From NCBI GenBank assembly GCA_021234155.1, contig JAJEKV010000004.1, positions 28,044,919-28,108,918 of the forward strand: a stretch of DNA of 64,000 bases, in the 5' to 3' direction. Under the pieces are notes generated by a model. That model was given only the letters and a program-made list of their open reading frames with translations, had not been told where the DNA came from and ran no database searches. Origin of the DNA: Isoetes taiwanensis. Its lineage: Eukaryota > Streptophyta > Lycopodiopsida > Isoetales > Isoetaceae. The position numbers and the translations under genes were made by a program. Shown piece by piece: positions 24,156-33,116 of this stretch (positions within the stretch are counted from its first letter, which is position 1; each line of letters begins with the position of its first letter).

Positions 24156-25100
24156 TACCCACAAATCTTGATCTCCATGACAATGGGAAGCACTCTCAAC
24201 AAGCGACCAATAACAATCCGATTCAACTTTTGGCCTAATCTTGCTTAAGCGTGGAACAACTATCCAACAATTCATTCATAAATCGTAGATATTATTAGAA
24301 GAAGAACACACTCTCCTTAGTGTAAAAGCGGATTATCAGAGCCCAAAAAATTGATGTCTACTAAGGCAAGCTACTAGATGATGTAAAAAAACCATTAGAA
24401 TCAACAAAACTAAATAGGGGGAAGTGGGAGCTGGTATCCCCCAGCCAAGGGGACAAGGGAAACCAAGGCCAGGTAACCCTTTCCTAAAGAACCTGCGATG
24501 GCGCAAAGGCAGAACAGAGGCAAAGGGCGCTTCCAGTTACGCAACCAAGGTAGATTAGAAAGGGAAATTTTTGAGGCCAAGATGGAGACTGAGGATCCGG
24601 GACTAACGACGAGATACAGAAGGTGAGGCTATAAGTAGCGAAATCCATCCAACAAACCCAATCGATTTGGCTAAAGGAGGTCGATTCGAAATCCAACACA
24701 GCAGACTGACACAACCAGGACGATTGCAAGACTAGAAGTTTGAGCAATCAAGCATAACTGATTCAAGTAAGAACTGGAAGTTTGAGAAATCATGCAAAAA
24801 TCGTCGCACAAGGAAAATGATTGCAACCAAATCAGGAAAGCCCAGGAAGGCAAAAAAAGAAAGTTCTAAGTGGAGCCCTACCACCAATCGATCTGACAGA
24901 GGCAAAATCGAATACTCATCTTGCACAAAAACAGGTTGCAAGACTGGAAGCTTGAGAGATCAACCAGCCAAAACCGTCAAAAGCAAATCCAAAATAGAAA
25001 CGAAAAGCAAGGCCTAACTCAAGAGATTTGGCGGGGCCATTGCAAGAGCCTCATCAAAGACAAAGGGCAGATCCGATACAAAAGGGGGAAGAAAAAGGAA
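24156..25100. other. Anonymous DNA adjoining the truncated Gypsy element
   Basis: No gene is recognised. A phrase resembling GATTGCAAGACTAGAAGTTT followed by GAGNNATCAA recurs at about 24722, 24770 and 24935, so a weak local repeat exists. The boundary at about 25110 is where Gypsy RT homology stops abruptly. Confidence 0.35.
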
Positions 25101-25109
25101 AAACCAGAA

Positions 25110-26148
25110 GCAGATAATTGTGCTTGATGGTGTGCTTGTTCAATTGACAATAGTCAATGCACATTCTAAGACTCCCATCCTTCTTCTTGACGAAGAGTAT
25201 TGGTGCTCCAAATGGGGAGACACTAGGTCTTATAAATCCTAGGTCTAGCAACTCTTGCAATTGCTTCTTCAATTCTGTCAATTCCTGAGGTGACATTCTG
25301 TAGGGCGTCTTACTTGTTGGCTTCGTTCCTGGCTCAAGTGCTATTTCACACTCGACTCCTCTGTAAGGTGGAAGTTGCTTAATCTCATCTCGGAACAAAT
25401 CATGGAATTCCTTCAGCAACTTGGCTATCGGCTTTGGGAGCTTGCTCAACGCTTTGGCCTCTTTGTCCTCCTCTGCCTCTTGCTCGTCGACTTTGAGTTT
25501 AAAGACATAGGCCACTTGCTCCTTCCTTATCCATTTAAGTAGCTTCTTACTAGACATACATTGCATGATTGGGGTGACTTCTTTACCTGTTATCTCAATG
25601 ACCTTGCCCGCTGGTGTCATTAAGGTTATTTTCCGCTTCCCACAATCAATCACGGCTCCCGCTGGTCCAATGTATTCCATGCCTATGATCAAGTCATACT
25701 TACTTAGATGTTCATCATACGCTCCCCATTCCAACATTGATGCGACAAGAGTCTGTGAAGTTGATCCTCTTCCTGGCGTATTATGTCGGATTGCCCCACT
25801 CGCCAACACAATTGGTCTAGGTTTGGACTTCAAAGGCTTGAGCTTCAACATCTCTACCATCCTTGGCGAAGCAAAATTGTGGGTACTCCCTGTGTCTATC
25901 AACACTATGAAGGACTTGGCCCGGACCTTCCCAATCGTCGAAATGACTTGGTACTGACTCTCAGCATTCTCGGAGTCAATAGCGGCAAAGATGTGGCACT
26001 CACCCTGGATGTAGTCGCGAGCATCTTCTTTGCCGATCTCTGGGGGTCTCTCCCATCCTCCTAGCTCTGCCAATGCCGCATTCATCACAAATGGGCAGTT
26101 ATGTATCAATGTCACGGCTGGAAGCTTTACAAGCACAAGCCTTTTCAA
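25110..26148 (-). CDS. Gypsy pol: aspartic protease and beginning of reverse transcriptase
   Basis: One open frame of about 346 recognisable residues. A retroviral-type aspartic protease is centred on [18 protein letters not shown] (about 25910-25860, catalytic D-T-G). It is followed by the [10 protein letters not shown] block typical of Gypsy proteases. A linker then leads to the RT N-terminus: [54 protein letters not shown] and the [10 protein letters not shown]-type block. After that the sequence departs from RT (about 25110). The catalytic YVDD is not present. The N-terminal part overlaps the end of gag in another frame near 26150, where the zinc knuckle should be; HNCPF remains there. 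Functional status: truncated, non-autonomous. Confidence 0.92.
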
Positions 26149-26149
26149 T

Positions 26150-27341
26150 ACATTCCTGTCTCTTCTCCCTGTAAGAACCGCTTCCTTTGCTTTGGAGTAG
26201 TTTGAACCACCTCCTTATTCCTTGTCCTTGAGGCTGACATGCTTCTTGTCTGCTTGCCAAAATTTTTGTTGCCTTGCTTCCCCATAGCTTGCATTATCTT
26301 GAGGTCACGGTATTTGTTGGGCTTGTTGCTCTTGGGCTGTAGCTTCCCCGTAGCCTTTCCATTGTCCGATAATCTGTTGCCTTGGCCCACTCCCTTGAGG
26401 TCCGTTCCTTGCAAGCTTGCGGGCTTTTGGACTACGCCCGACAGCTTTGTTGCAGGGGTTTATTGCTCTTACTAGCTTCACGATCTTCTCATTCAAGCCT
26501 TCAATGTACCCCTCCTTTGCATGTCTTTCACTCAATTTTGGCACATAGAGCCTCGACCTCATGAACTCTTGATTATTATACGGGTTTGTCTTATTGCCCT
26601 GCTCCAACCTATAGAACTGCTGCATCATATGACACTTGTGTTCCCTTGGCACATAATGACGCTTAAATGTTTTGACGAACTTCTTGAATCTGCAGCTATC
26701 TCTGCTTAACCCATGGGCTTTGGCATAGCCTTTCCACCAAATTTTGGCTGCTCCCTTGAGGTTTGTTGTTGCTACCCTGCCCTTGTCCTTATCCTTCATG
26801 CTATAAGCATTCCCATACTCCCTCATTTCATCCAACCATGCCTCGGCTTCCATTCCAGACCTGTTGTCTCCTGAGAACTATTCTAACTTTCTGGCTTTCC
26901 ACACATTGCTCAGTGCCGAGTCGACTCTCTTCTGATAGTTGGCTTCCATTCTGCCTCTATCACGGTTGGGACCTTCCCGGCGGTCCCATCGATTGTTCTC
27001 CTGCTCCTTTGATTCGGGGTCAGAGTCAGAACTAGAGTTGGAGGAATCCGTGCTAGGTGATCTCCTTCTCCGGCTTCTCTTCTTTGCTTTTACTTTCTGC
27101 CGGCGGTGTTTCGGTTGGACATTACAGTGCTGGTGCCATTGCTACCGCCCCACCCAACCAAAGCTCTTATTTCGTGGATATCCGACCTTATCTGCAATAT
27201 TTCTTCTTCTGAGGTTGGTGCCTCGAACTCCTGAAACAGGTTCCTTGGCTGAAATTGCCTTGCGGGTGTTTGGTCTTCCAGAGGTTGTCTATCTTGTTCC
27301 ACATTCCAGGGTGCTCTAGCTGCATACACATTAGATTGCAC
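26150..27341 (-). CDS. Gypsy gag (capsid), frameshifted
   Basis: Minus-strand frames carry a gag start region (27341-27090, with [20 protein letters not shown]). They also carry the retrotransposon gag domain (26853-26305), recognisable by [60 protein letters not shown] and [19 protein letters not shown] basic tail follows to about 26150. Gag forms the virus-like particle that packages element RNA. The reading frame changes at about 26880, 26400 and 26150. The expected CCHC knuckle is damaged: a C-x-C pair and an H-N-C-P remnant are visible across the last shift. Confidence 0.85.
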
Positions 27342-27503
27342 TCCGATGATTAGCTTTTTGTTTGTTATTGCATTTGTTTATTTGATGATATAGTTGTGGG
27401 GACAAAATATATCAAAAGAACATGCGTAATACCATCACTTATATTCATAAGATATAATATTTTTACATTCAATAATAGAGATAGACAATTAAAAAGTTTA
27501 ATT

Positions 27504-28140
27504 CTATTCTTGGAATCTTCTATAAGCTGGGTTGTCCTCCAAGAACTTCTTCACTTGGGTCGTGCCGACTGTTCGCCCCAAGTTCCTAAGGATGTTGGTG
27601 GCCATGCCTCCTTGGAGTGCTGTTATCAAGTCTTCGACCCTTCTCTCCGATGTGTAGGTTGTGGTGACGGCCAATCTGCCCTGTTGCTTATAGGGAACTA
27701 CAAAGTCGAAGATGCTTAAAGCTATTGTCCTCTTGACCAGGATGACATGGTCGATGTTTGGGGCCATCCGGGCATGTCTTCCGAATCCTGAGAGGGCAAC
27801 CAGCATGAAGACCCCTTCTTCTCCCCATGGGCTGAATTGGCAGTGTATGACTGCTATCCTTCCATCAGTGAGCAGTGGTAAGTAGAACCTGAGGGCTTTG
27901 TCGTGCCCTAACTCCCCTGCCTCCTCCTCGGACCTGATTGGAGCCCTGTGTCTTTTGAAGTATTCGTCCACTGGTACTGCTATCATCTCCCTGTAGTCGC
28001 CAAACATGGACCTAGAAGAGGTCAAGTTGATACCGCCTCTTTCCTGTCCGACTGGTGCTACTGCAGAGGTGCTGGGTAGGAGTGCACTCGTTGTTTTCCC
28101 TCTGATTCCCATCCGCTCCTGGAGCGCTATGAACTCCTCC
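27504..28140 (-). CDS. Unrecognised globular ORF in the retroelement's second cassette
   Basis: A continuous minus-strand frame of at least 203 codons (from 28112, open a little further upstream) that I cannot assign to a family. Visible blocks include MFGDYREMIAVPVDEYFKRH, then HDKALRFYLPLLTDGRIAVI, EGVFMLVALSGFGRHARMAP, then a hydrophobic alternating stretch TIALSIFDFVVPY and RRVEDLITALQGGM. The middle looks beta-rich; the C-terminal 50 residues look helical. It lies directly upstream of gag, separated by about 160 bp of AT-rich sequence. It is less broken than most ORFs here, which suggests recent coding function. It might be an extra ORF of the kind some large Gypsy elements carry upstream of gag. 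No function is claimed. Confidence 0.6.
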
Positions 28141-28315
28141 TCTGAGGTTAATCTTGTTGTGCCGTCATCTACCTAATGTCGGTGTAGGCTTCTATATCTG
28201 TTGATGATTTGGGCCGATTAATGCGTCCGGGCCTCCCCTTTGATGGGGAAGTCCTAAGTCTCCTAGTCGATGAAGTCATCGAGGCGGGACTCTTTGGCGT
28301 AGGAGGTGTAGGAGC

Positions 28316-28681
28316 TCATACGTAACCCCTGTCCCTGCACTCGGGGAGGTTCTTCATGTCGTGAAGTATCAGGTATGCTTCTCCTTGAATGATGACCGGG
28401 GTTAGACTTGTGATGCCTAACCCAAGTGTTGGGGCTGTCCTTGTTGCTCTTAATCCCTCTTCGAAGCTCGGGAGGTCTTCTTCGGCTTGCTGCCTTTCCT
28501 GTGTGGGGTCGACGTCGATGATGTCTTCCATGTCAGACCCATGTCCTTCCTCCTGCTCCGCCTCTTCGTACTCCAGAAGCATCTGTTCCTCTTCACATGC
28601 TTCCATGGCCATGGGCTCAAGCTCTAGGGGTTGAACAGAGGGTTCTTCTATCTGGGTTTGGGCTCTTTGGGACAAGGACAT
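28316..28681 (-). CDS. Acidic low-complexity ORF in the second cassette
   Basis: A minus-strand ORF of 121 codons with a Glu-rich centre (EACEEEQMLLEYEEAEQEEG, followed by DMEDIIDVD). A more ordinary C-terminal block follows, ending in AYLILHDMKNLPECRDRGYV. It sits between the cassette's start codon at 29023 and the globular ORF at 28112. With frameshifts corrected it may be the middle of one larger protein. No family is recognised. An acidic region next to a histone-like gene could be a histone-binding segment, but that is speculation. Confidence 0.45.
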   Translation of the reverse strand: MSLSQRAQTQIEEPSVQPLELEPMAMEACEEEQMLLEYEEAEQEEGHGSDMEDIIDVDPTQERQQAEEDLPSFEEGLRATRTAPTLGLGITSLTPVIIQGEAYLILHDMKNLPECRDRGYV

Positions 28682-28783
28682 AGCTATAGCTAGCTGCAGT
28701 GTAGGAGAAATATTTCCTCCTATTTACTGCTCAAGACATGTAGTTTGGCATGCGGGTAGCCTTATTTTCTAGGTACTTGTCTA

Positions 28784-29023
28784 TCTTTGGAATGTCCTTG
28801 AGCTGCGAAGGGCCATGCTAGGTGCAAAGTATCCTATGCAAGGGGGAAGTTCTATCAGAGAGGGCACTATCTTGGCATGGAACTCGGTCATGACCTCTTG
28901 ATAGTAAGGAGTAGCATTGATGGTGGCATCCACATCGATCCCCTTCTGAAAGACAGCGAAGACCGAGTCGATGTCAGCGTCAGCCACATGAGCAATGGCG
29001 TTGTTGAATGCAGATGTTGCCAT
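28784..29023 (-). CDS. N-terminal ORF of the second cassette
   Basis: The start codon at 29023-29021 lies about 110 bases downstream of the TATA box at 29144-29134, with a 5' leader that has no earlier ATG in good context. The frame begins MATSAFNNAIAHVADADIDS and continues for about 80 residues to a stop at 28784. A neighbouring frame then continues with a KDIPKIDKYLENKATRMPNY stretch, so a frameshift near 28790 is likely. I do not recognise the product. Position and promoter suggest that this is the beginning of the cassette's protein. Confidence 0.5.
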
Positions 29024-29133
29024 GATGCTAGAGCTGCTGGGGTTATCAAACAGATATGGAAGTGCCTCTGGGAACTGAAAAATCACCTTGGAGTGAGGAG
29101 CAATAGAGTAGGGTGCAAATGAGGGTTGTGGTC

Positions 29134-29144
29134 CTATTTATAGG
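29134..29144 (-). promoter_or_regulatory. TATA box of the second cassette
   Basis: CCTATAAATAG on the minus strand, about 110 bases before the ATG at 29023. Nearly the same box, with the same flanking C, stands before the H3-like gene. Confidence 0.7.
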
Positions 29145-29319
29145 CAAAACCCTAGTTTGAGAAAATTTTAGGGTTTGGAGATATCTATCACTTTGAGGTG
29201 CTGCTATGCAAATCATAGGTAATCTAGGTTAAAGAGTGCATCCTAATGATCCTATTACAACAAATTTCATCTAATTCTGAGATACTTGGGATGAGTTTGG
29301 GCCATTTTTGGTCTGACCA

Positions 29320-29382
29320 CTCACATACTGCGCGAGAGCCACTTTCAAAAAGTTTGGAAGTGCTCCTGGCGCACTCTGTGAG
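29320..29382. promoter_or_regulatory. 63-bp imperfect palindrome, copy 1 (upstream of cassette 2)
   Basis: The left arm CTCACATACTGCGCGAGAGC pairs with the right arm, whose complement reads CTCACAGAGTGCGCCAGGAG. The centre is a near-palindromic TTCAAAAAGTTTGGA. It lies 176 bases upstream of the TATA box. Confidence 0.75.
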
Positions 29383-29523
29383 GGGTAAGCTCCTGTTTGG
29401 GTCCAAGATGGCTCAAAATTTACAATCTAAGGGTAGAATCCTACCTATCTCGGCGAGTTAGGGCAGTTTGTGCTCTTACTTTCTTCATTTGGGCAAGTCT
29501 GGACAGAGATCAGTAGTCGACCA

Positions 29524-29586
29524 CTTACACAGTGCGTGAGAGCCATTTTCAAAAAGTTTGGAAATGCTCCTGGCGCACTCTGTGAG
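29524..29586. promoter_or_regulatory. 63-bp imperfect palindrome, copy 2 (upstream of cassette 2)
   Basis: Same element as at 29320-29382, start to start 204 bases away, with CTTACACAGTGCGTGAGAGC and the matching GGCGCACTCTGTGAG arm. Confidence 0.75.
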
Positions 29587-29735
29587 GGGTGGGGTCAAAA
29601 ACACTGACTTTTTGTCCAAATTAGGTAATTCCAAATGCACATATCATTAATACAACCTTATTACTTACAATTTTGCACTTCAACTTGATCAAAACATATT
29701 TTTATATTTACTAAAAGTTCTGTAATTACAACAGG

Positions 29736-30874
29736 TTAACAATCTTCCTTCTTAATAAACCTAGCTAATTTCATATCCCTAGGCATACAAGTTACTCTCT
29801 TTGCATGGAGAGCACATGCTAGTGAGTCTTCGAAGTGCTGGACAAGTTTCTGCTCTGTTGCCTCCTGCAACGCGAGTAGAATACCATCTGTCACTCTCTT
29901 GGTTTTGTCGAATTCTTACGGGGATCTCGTGGGTCAATCTTACGGCGTGACCCTTAGTATCAACAGTCGGTAGCTCCTCGAAAATGCCGGATCTCGAGCA
30001 GCTCTCATAAAATAAGTCCGCCTTTCTCTTCATTGGCTTCTTCGGTATGGGTCTCTCAGGCGGCTTCAGCGTGTTCTTCTTGGATGGCCTTCCTCCTCCA
30101 CATACCTTACCTTGTGTTCTTCATAGTATTTAATTACTCCTCATTACATTTTCATGTACTCGTTGTACTCCTTCAACTTCTTTCTATACTCTCGCTCATG
30201 CTTGAGTGCATTATGACTCACGTGAGGGGCTTTGCCCTTCTTGGATCTGTTGTAACCCGGCCGGCCTTGGGAGGGTATGGAGGGCGGTTGCAAATTCCTC
30301 CTCCTCAACATCTATATTGAAGGTCTAAAGGCCCACGCTGGCGTGGAACCCACGACTCATCTTCATCGACTTCGGTGTCCAGATGATGGCGGCTTTGGCT
30401 GCTCCGGCTCCCTTATGCTTACCCCCTTTAGTTGGTGTTGACTCCGTCTTCGCCGGGGTTTCATAGCCACCTGGGGATCCCTTCCCTTTATCCTCCTTTA
30501 ACTTTTGGCGCTCCTCTCAATCTCTTACGCTCGGCTTCTCTTCAATCCCTTTCCTCTTTGCGGCTCTCTTCCTCTTAGCCCATCTTCTTCAACTGCGTAC
30601 CAAGCTCTTACGGTAGTGCTTAGTCCTCGTCATCCTCGTCCTCTCCTCCGCCATACGATTCTCGGGGTTTTCCTGCTCTTGGGGTTAAAGGCGTTCTTCC
30701 TCGTCTGCTTTGCTCTTGATCCTCCTCCTCGGCTCCGAGGGATTAGGTGTCGGGGTTTTCTTCTCGCTGGCTGGCTCACGAGCCTCTCGACATTATACGT
30801 TGGGCTGCGAGGACCTGGGCGCTGATATAATCGTCTGGCACTACCATCCGAGCGGTTTGTTTAGTGCAGGCCAT
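29736..30874 (-). CDS. Diverged histone H3-like protein with long linker, retroelement-borne
   Basis: The ATG at 30874-30872 opens [12 protein letters not shown], which matches the canonical H3 start at eight of nine positions (M-A-R-T-K-Q-T-A-R). Arg2 is Cys (codon TGC at 30868-30866, one C-to-T change from CGC). Lys4 is kept and Lys9 is not. The far end (29882-29736, 48 codons) reads [20 protein letters not shown], then [20 protein letters not shown], then a short tail and stop. This is the alpha2-loop-alpha3 half of the H3 histone fold, with HAKRVT and MP-x-D-x-x-LAR conserved. Just before it, in the adjacent frame, RLTHEI corresponds to H3 RLVREI in alpha1/loop1. Between tail and fold lies about 250 codons of Lys/Arg/Glu/Pro-rich linker with a [10 protein letters not shown]-hook-like motif (about 30102-30076); canonical H3 has only about 35 residues there. 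Several one-base frameshifts interrupt it. Not CENH3-like in the loop. Confidence 0.8.
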
Positions 30875-30977
30875 GTTTTGAAATAAGCTGATCGCCTTCC
30901 GAGCGCCTAAAAATCGCCTTGTTGGACGGAGAGCAGCTAGCTGGAGAAGGAAAGTGAAAATGAAGAACCCTAATGGT

Positions 30978-30988
30978 CTATTTATAGG
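30978..30988 (-). promoter_or_regulatory. TATA box of the H3-like gene
   Basis: CCTATAAATAG on the minus strand, 104 bases before the H3-like ATG. The leader between them is pyrimidine-rich (TTCATTTTCACTTTCCTTCT) with no upstream ATG in frame, as in a typical plant Pol II promoter. Confidence 0.75.
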
Positions 30989-31098
30989 TCTGGGGATTTT
31001 GGGGTTTGAACCTGCAATTTCATGTCGTACCATTCTGTAAAGCATTAGTGTCTGTAAGATTAATACATTGGGTTTGTTTAGGAAAAACGTACCCACCA

Positions 31099-31160
31099 CT
31101 CACACAGTGCGCGAGAAGCATTCTCAAAAGTTTTGGAAATGCCTGTATGCACTTTGTGAG
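31099..31160. promoter_or_regulatory. 62-bp imperfect palindrome, copy 3 (upstream of H3-like gene)
   Basis: CTCACACAGTGCGCGAGAAG on the left and GTATGCACTTTGTGAG on the right, with a CTCAAAAGTTTTGG centre. It lies 111 bases upstream of the H3-like TATA box. Confidence 0.75.
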
Positions 31161-31310
31161 GGGTCATCCCTTTTTTACTTAAACTTTCATTTTATAAGCA
31201 GTTTCTTAGTGTTATAACATACAATTCCAGCTCAAATTCAAGGTTTAAGCTGCCCTGCGCTATCAGATTGCTCTAATTTTGCATCTATCTGGGTCAACAT
31301 GGGTCCACCA

Positions 31311-31373
31311 CTCACATAGTGCGCGAGAAGCATTCTCAAAAGTTTTGGAAATGCCCAGGGTGCACTCTGTGAG
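31311..31373. promoter_or_regulatory. 63-bp imperfect palindrome, copy 4 (upstream of H3-like gene)
   Basis: Same element as copy 3, 212 bases further upstream. Copies 3 and 4 are more alike than either is to copies 1 and 2. The spacing of the pair (212 bp) is close to that of copies 1 and 2 (204 bp). Confidence 0.75.
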
Positions 31374-31579
31374 GGGTCACATCTTTTTTGGCCATAATTT
31401 TTCAGGGTTTTGCATAATTCATCCTAGCTTAGCATTATTCTACTTTGCTGCTCTAAGGATTAGAAAAAAAAAATCTAATTTTCGAGGTTCATGCTTGGGG
31501 TGCTATTCCCAAGACTGGAAGTCTATGGTTAGTTCTAACAGGGAATGGTCAGTGCTCGATCTTGGTCTACCAAGATCAT

Positions 31580-31591
31580 GCTCTGATACCA
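31580..31591 (-). other. Retrotransposon primer binding site (initiator tRNA-Met type)
   Basis: TGGTATCAGAGC on the minus strand, one base after the LTR end. This is the standard plant LTR-retrotransposon site complementary to the 3' end of initiator tRNA-Met. Confidence 0.9.
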
Positions 31592-31592
31592 C

Positions 31593-33116
31593 TGTGACGT
31601 CCCCTACTTCTACGATGCTCCCATCGTATTAGAAGGCGGAGTTCATCCCCCTGGTAGCCAACCGACGGGGCCATCCACCGATACCAATCATAAATCTTTG
31701 GATCGTTGAGGAAGAATGGATGGGTCATTTGCCCCGTCTTCCCTCGGGACCGTCCTAGCTGCGAAAGCGTGAATAAACATAAGCATGACATCAATACATC
31801 GACAAAGTCACCCCGAAGGGTGAATGCACCATAACATAACATGTGTAACAACAACATCTTTAACACTAACATAGGGGAATCTAGCCAAGGCTGGACTCGG
31901 GATCGGGGGATCGGCTTGGGTCTCCAAAAGTCAATGTAGGCGAATTCATGGCAAATGGATTGGGCTGGCATAAAAACATGGCTGTTGGGTAGTCCACTCC
32001 ATCCGGCCCCTCCCCGTACACACTTTGGTGAGTAGTTTGAAGAGTCCGGGCCCGTAGCTGCAGGGTGTGTAGCCAAAAGGGCTACTGGCCGGGTTGCATC
32101 TCCCGGGGTCTCGATGAGGCGGGGAGGAGAGTCACCTCCCCCCCGAGAGGTATGCATGCCCATCACAAAGGCGCCAGCTAGAGGGCCTTTGCCCTTTGAT
32201 TCGACTTGAACCTCATTGAAGATGATGTATCACCCAAGAGGTGTCGAAGCTCATGCCTTGCCCACACGCAGTGGCAAACCATTAAGCCTAGCAGCTTAGA
32301 TCCCCAAGAGAGGCTTTACACACCGGAGGGATCAATCGGTGATGGGACAAGTCCCCTTATTCCACCGGGTCTAGCCCGCCACTCACAACCGGTGGGCTCT
32401 TGTACACGGGCCGCATTAATTAGGGAATTAATGAGGCTATCTAGGATCATCTCACTCTTGAAGGTTTCGGGGTCTCTACCCCCTTCCCACATACAGGAGA
32501 GCATAGAATGGAACATCATCAACATCAAAGAACTGAAATACTTGAATAAGATCTAATCTATCTTACCTAAACATACAAGGTTAGGTTCTTTCGTTATGGT
32601 TGGTAATCTTAGGATCTACAAGGCGGATATGACTGATCTAACATACTATCTAACTCATTGCGGGCTAAGAGCGGCTTTACAATAGAATTAAGTTACCCGA
32701 TCCTTGGCTAGCTCCGGCTCCCCGGATTGCGTCCATGCCCGTTCTTGCGAAGACTACGCCCCGATGAATCTAATGTGCAAAAATCGGGGCGGCGCCCGGC
32801 AATCTTGAAATGGCAACTTGCCTTAGTCAGGAATGGCTCGTGAAACCCCAAAATGCGAAAAGGAAAAAGGTTTAGGGTTTCCCCTTTGGTTCCTTATATA
32901 TGAACTTTTAGGGTTAGTTTAGAAGGGACCAAATGGGGTATTGCCACTTGGCAAGGGGGTTTTAATTGCATATGTTTAATATACATGCGCAACATACGAG
33001 GTTGCCCCCTAGGTGCAACCCTTTACGGCTCTCAAGTACTTGTCGTGATGACATGTACGTGTGACGTGACAGTATAATATATGTATTCGGATCGTATGTT
33101 ATCCTGGAACGTCACA
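31593..33116 (-). repeat. 5' LTR of the Gypsy-type element, 1524 bp
   Basis: On the minus strand the LTR starts TGTGACGTTCC (33116) and ends GGGGACGTCACA (31593), giving TG...CA ends and an 8-bp terminal inverted repeat TGTGACGT/ACGTCACA. The primer binding site follows directly. An internal TATA-like TATATAAGG lies at about 32892-32900. The flanking five bases on the 5' side are TAGAG on the minus strand; no second LTR is in the window with which to test a target-site duplication. Open frames inside the LTR (31576-32166 and others) are not considered genes. Confidence 0.85.

Larger units (their letters stand above)
25110..33116 (-). mobile_element. Gypsy-type LTR retrotransposon with extra gene cassettes, 3' truncated
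   Basis: Read on the minus strand, the element has one LTR (33116-31593), a primer binding site (31591-31580), an H3-like gene (30874-29736), a second cassette of unrecognised ORFs (29023-27504), gag (27341-26150), and protease plus the start of RT (26148-25110). Homology ends inside RT, at the block after [14 protein letters not shown]. RNase H, integrase and the 3' LTR are absent. Domain order and the protease and RT sequence place it in Ty3/Gypsy. The 3.5 kb between the primer site and gag is far longer than usual and holds protein-coding cassettes with their own TATA boxes. Whether these belong to the family or were inserted into this copy cannot be settled from one copy. Confidence 0.8.

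Noticed and set aside
25565-27319. Plus-strand open frames opposite the Gypsy gag/pol region
   Set aside because: They are antisense shadows of clear minus-strand gag, protease and RT sequence.
27504-28140. Idea that the globular ORF is a 30K-type movement protein
   Set aside because: It shows a beta-rich pattern, but I could not find the conserved aspartate block or other diagnostic residues, so no such name is given.
29736-30874. Identification as CENH3
   Set aside because: The fold keeps H3-type HAKRVT and MP-x-D spacing and the tail matches canonical H3. There is no longer loop 1 or CENH3-type tail.
31576-32166. 196-codon minus-strand frame in the LTR
   Set aside because: It lies inside the LTR, crosses the primer site, has no domain and is explained by LTR sequence.
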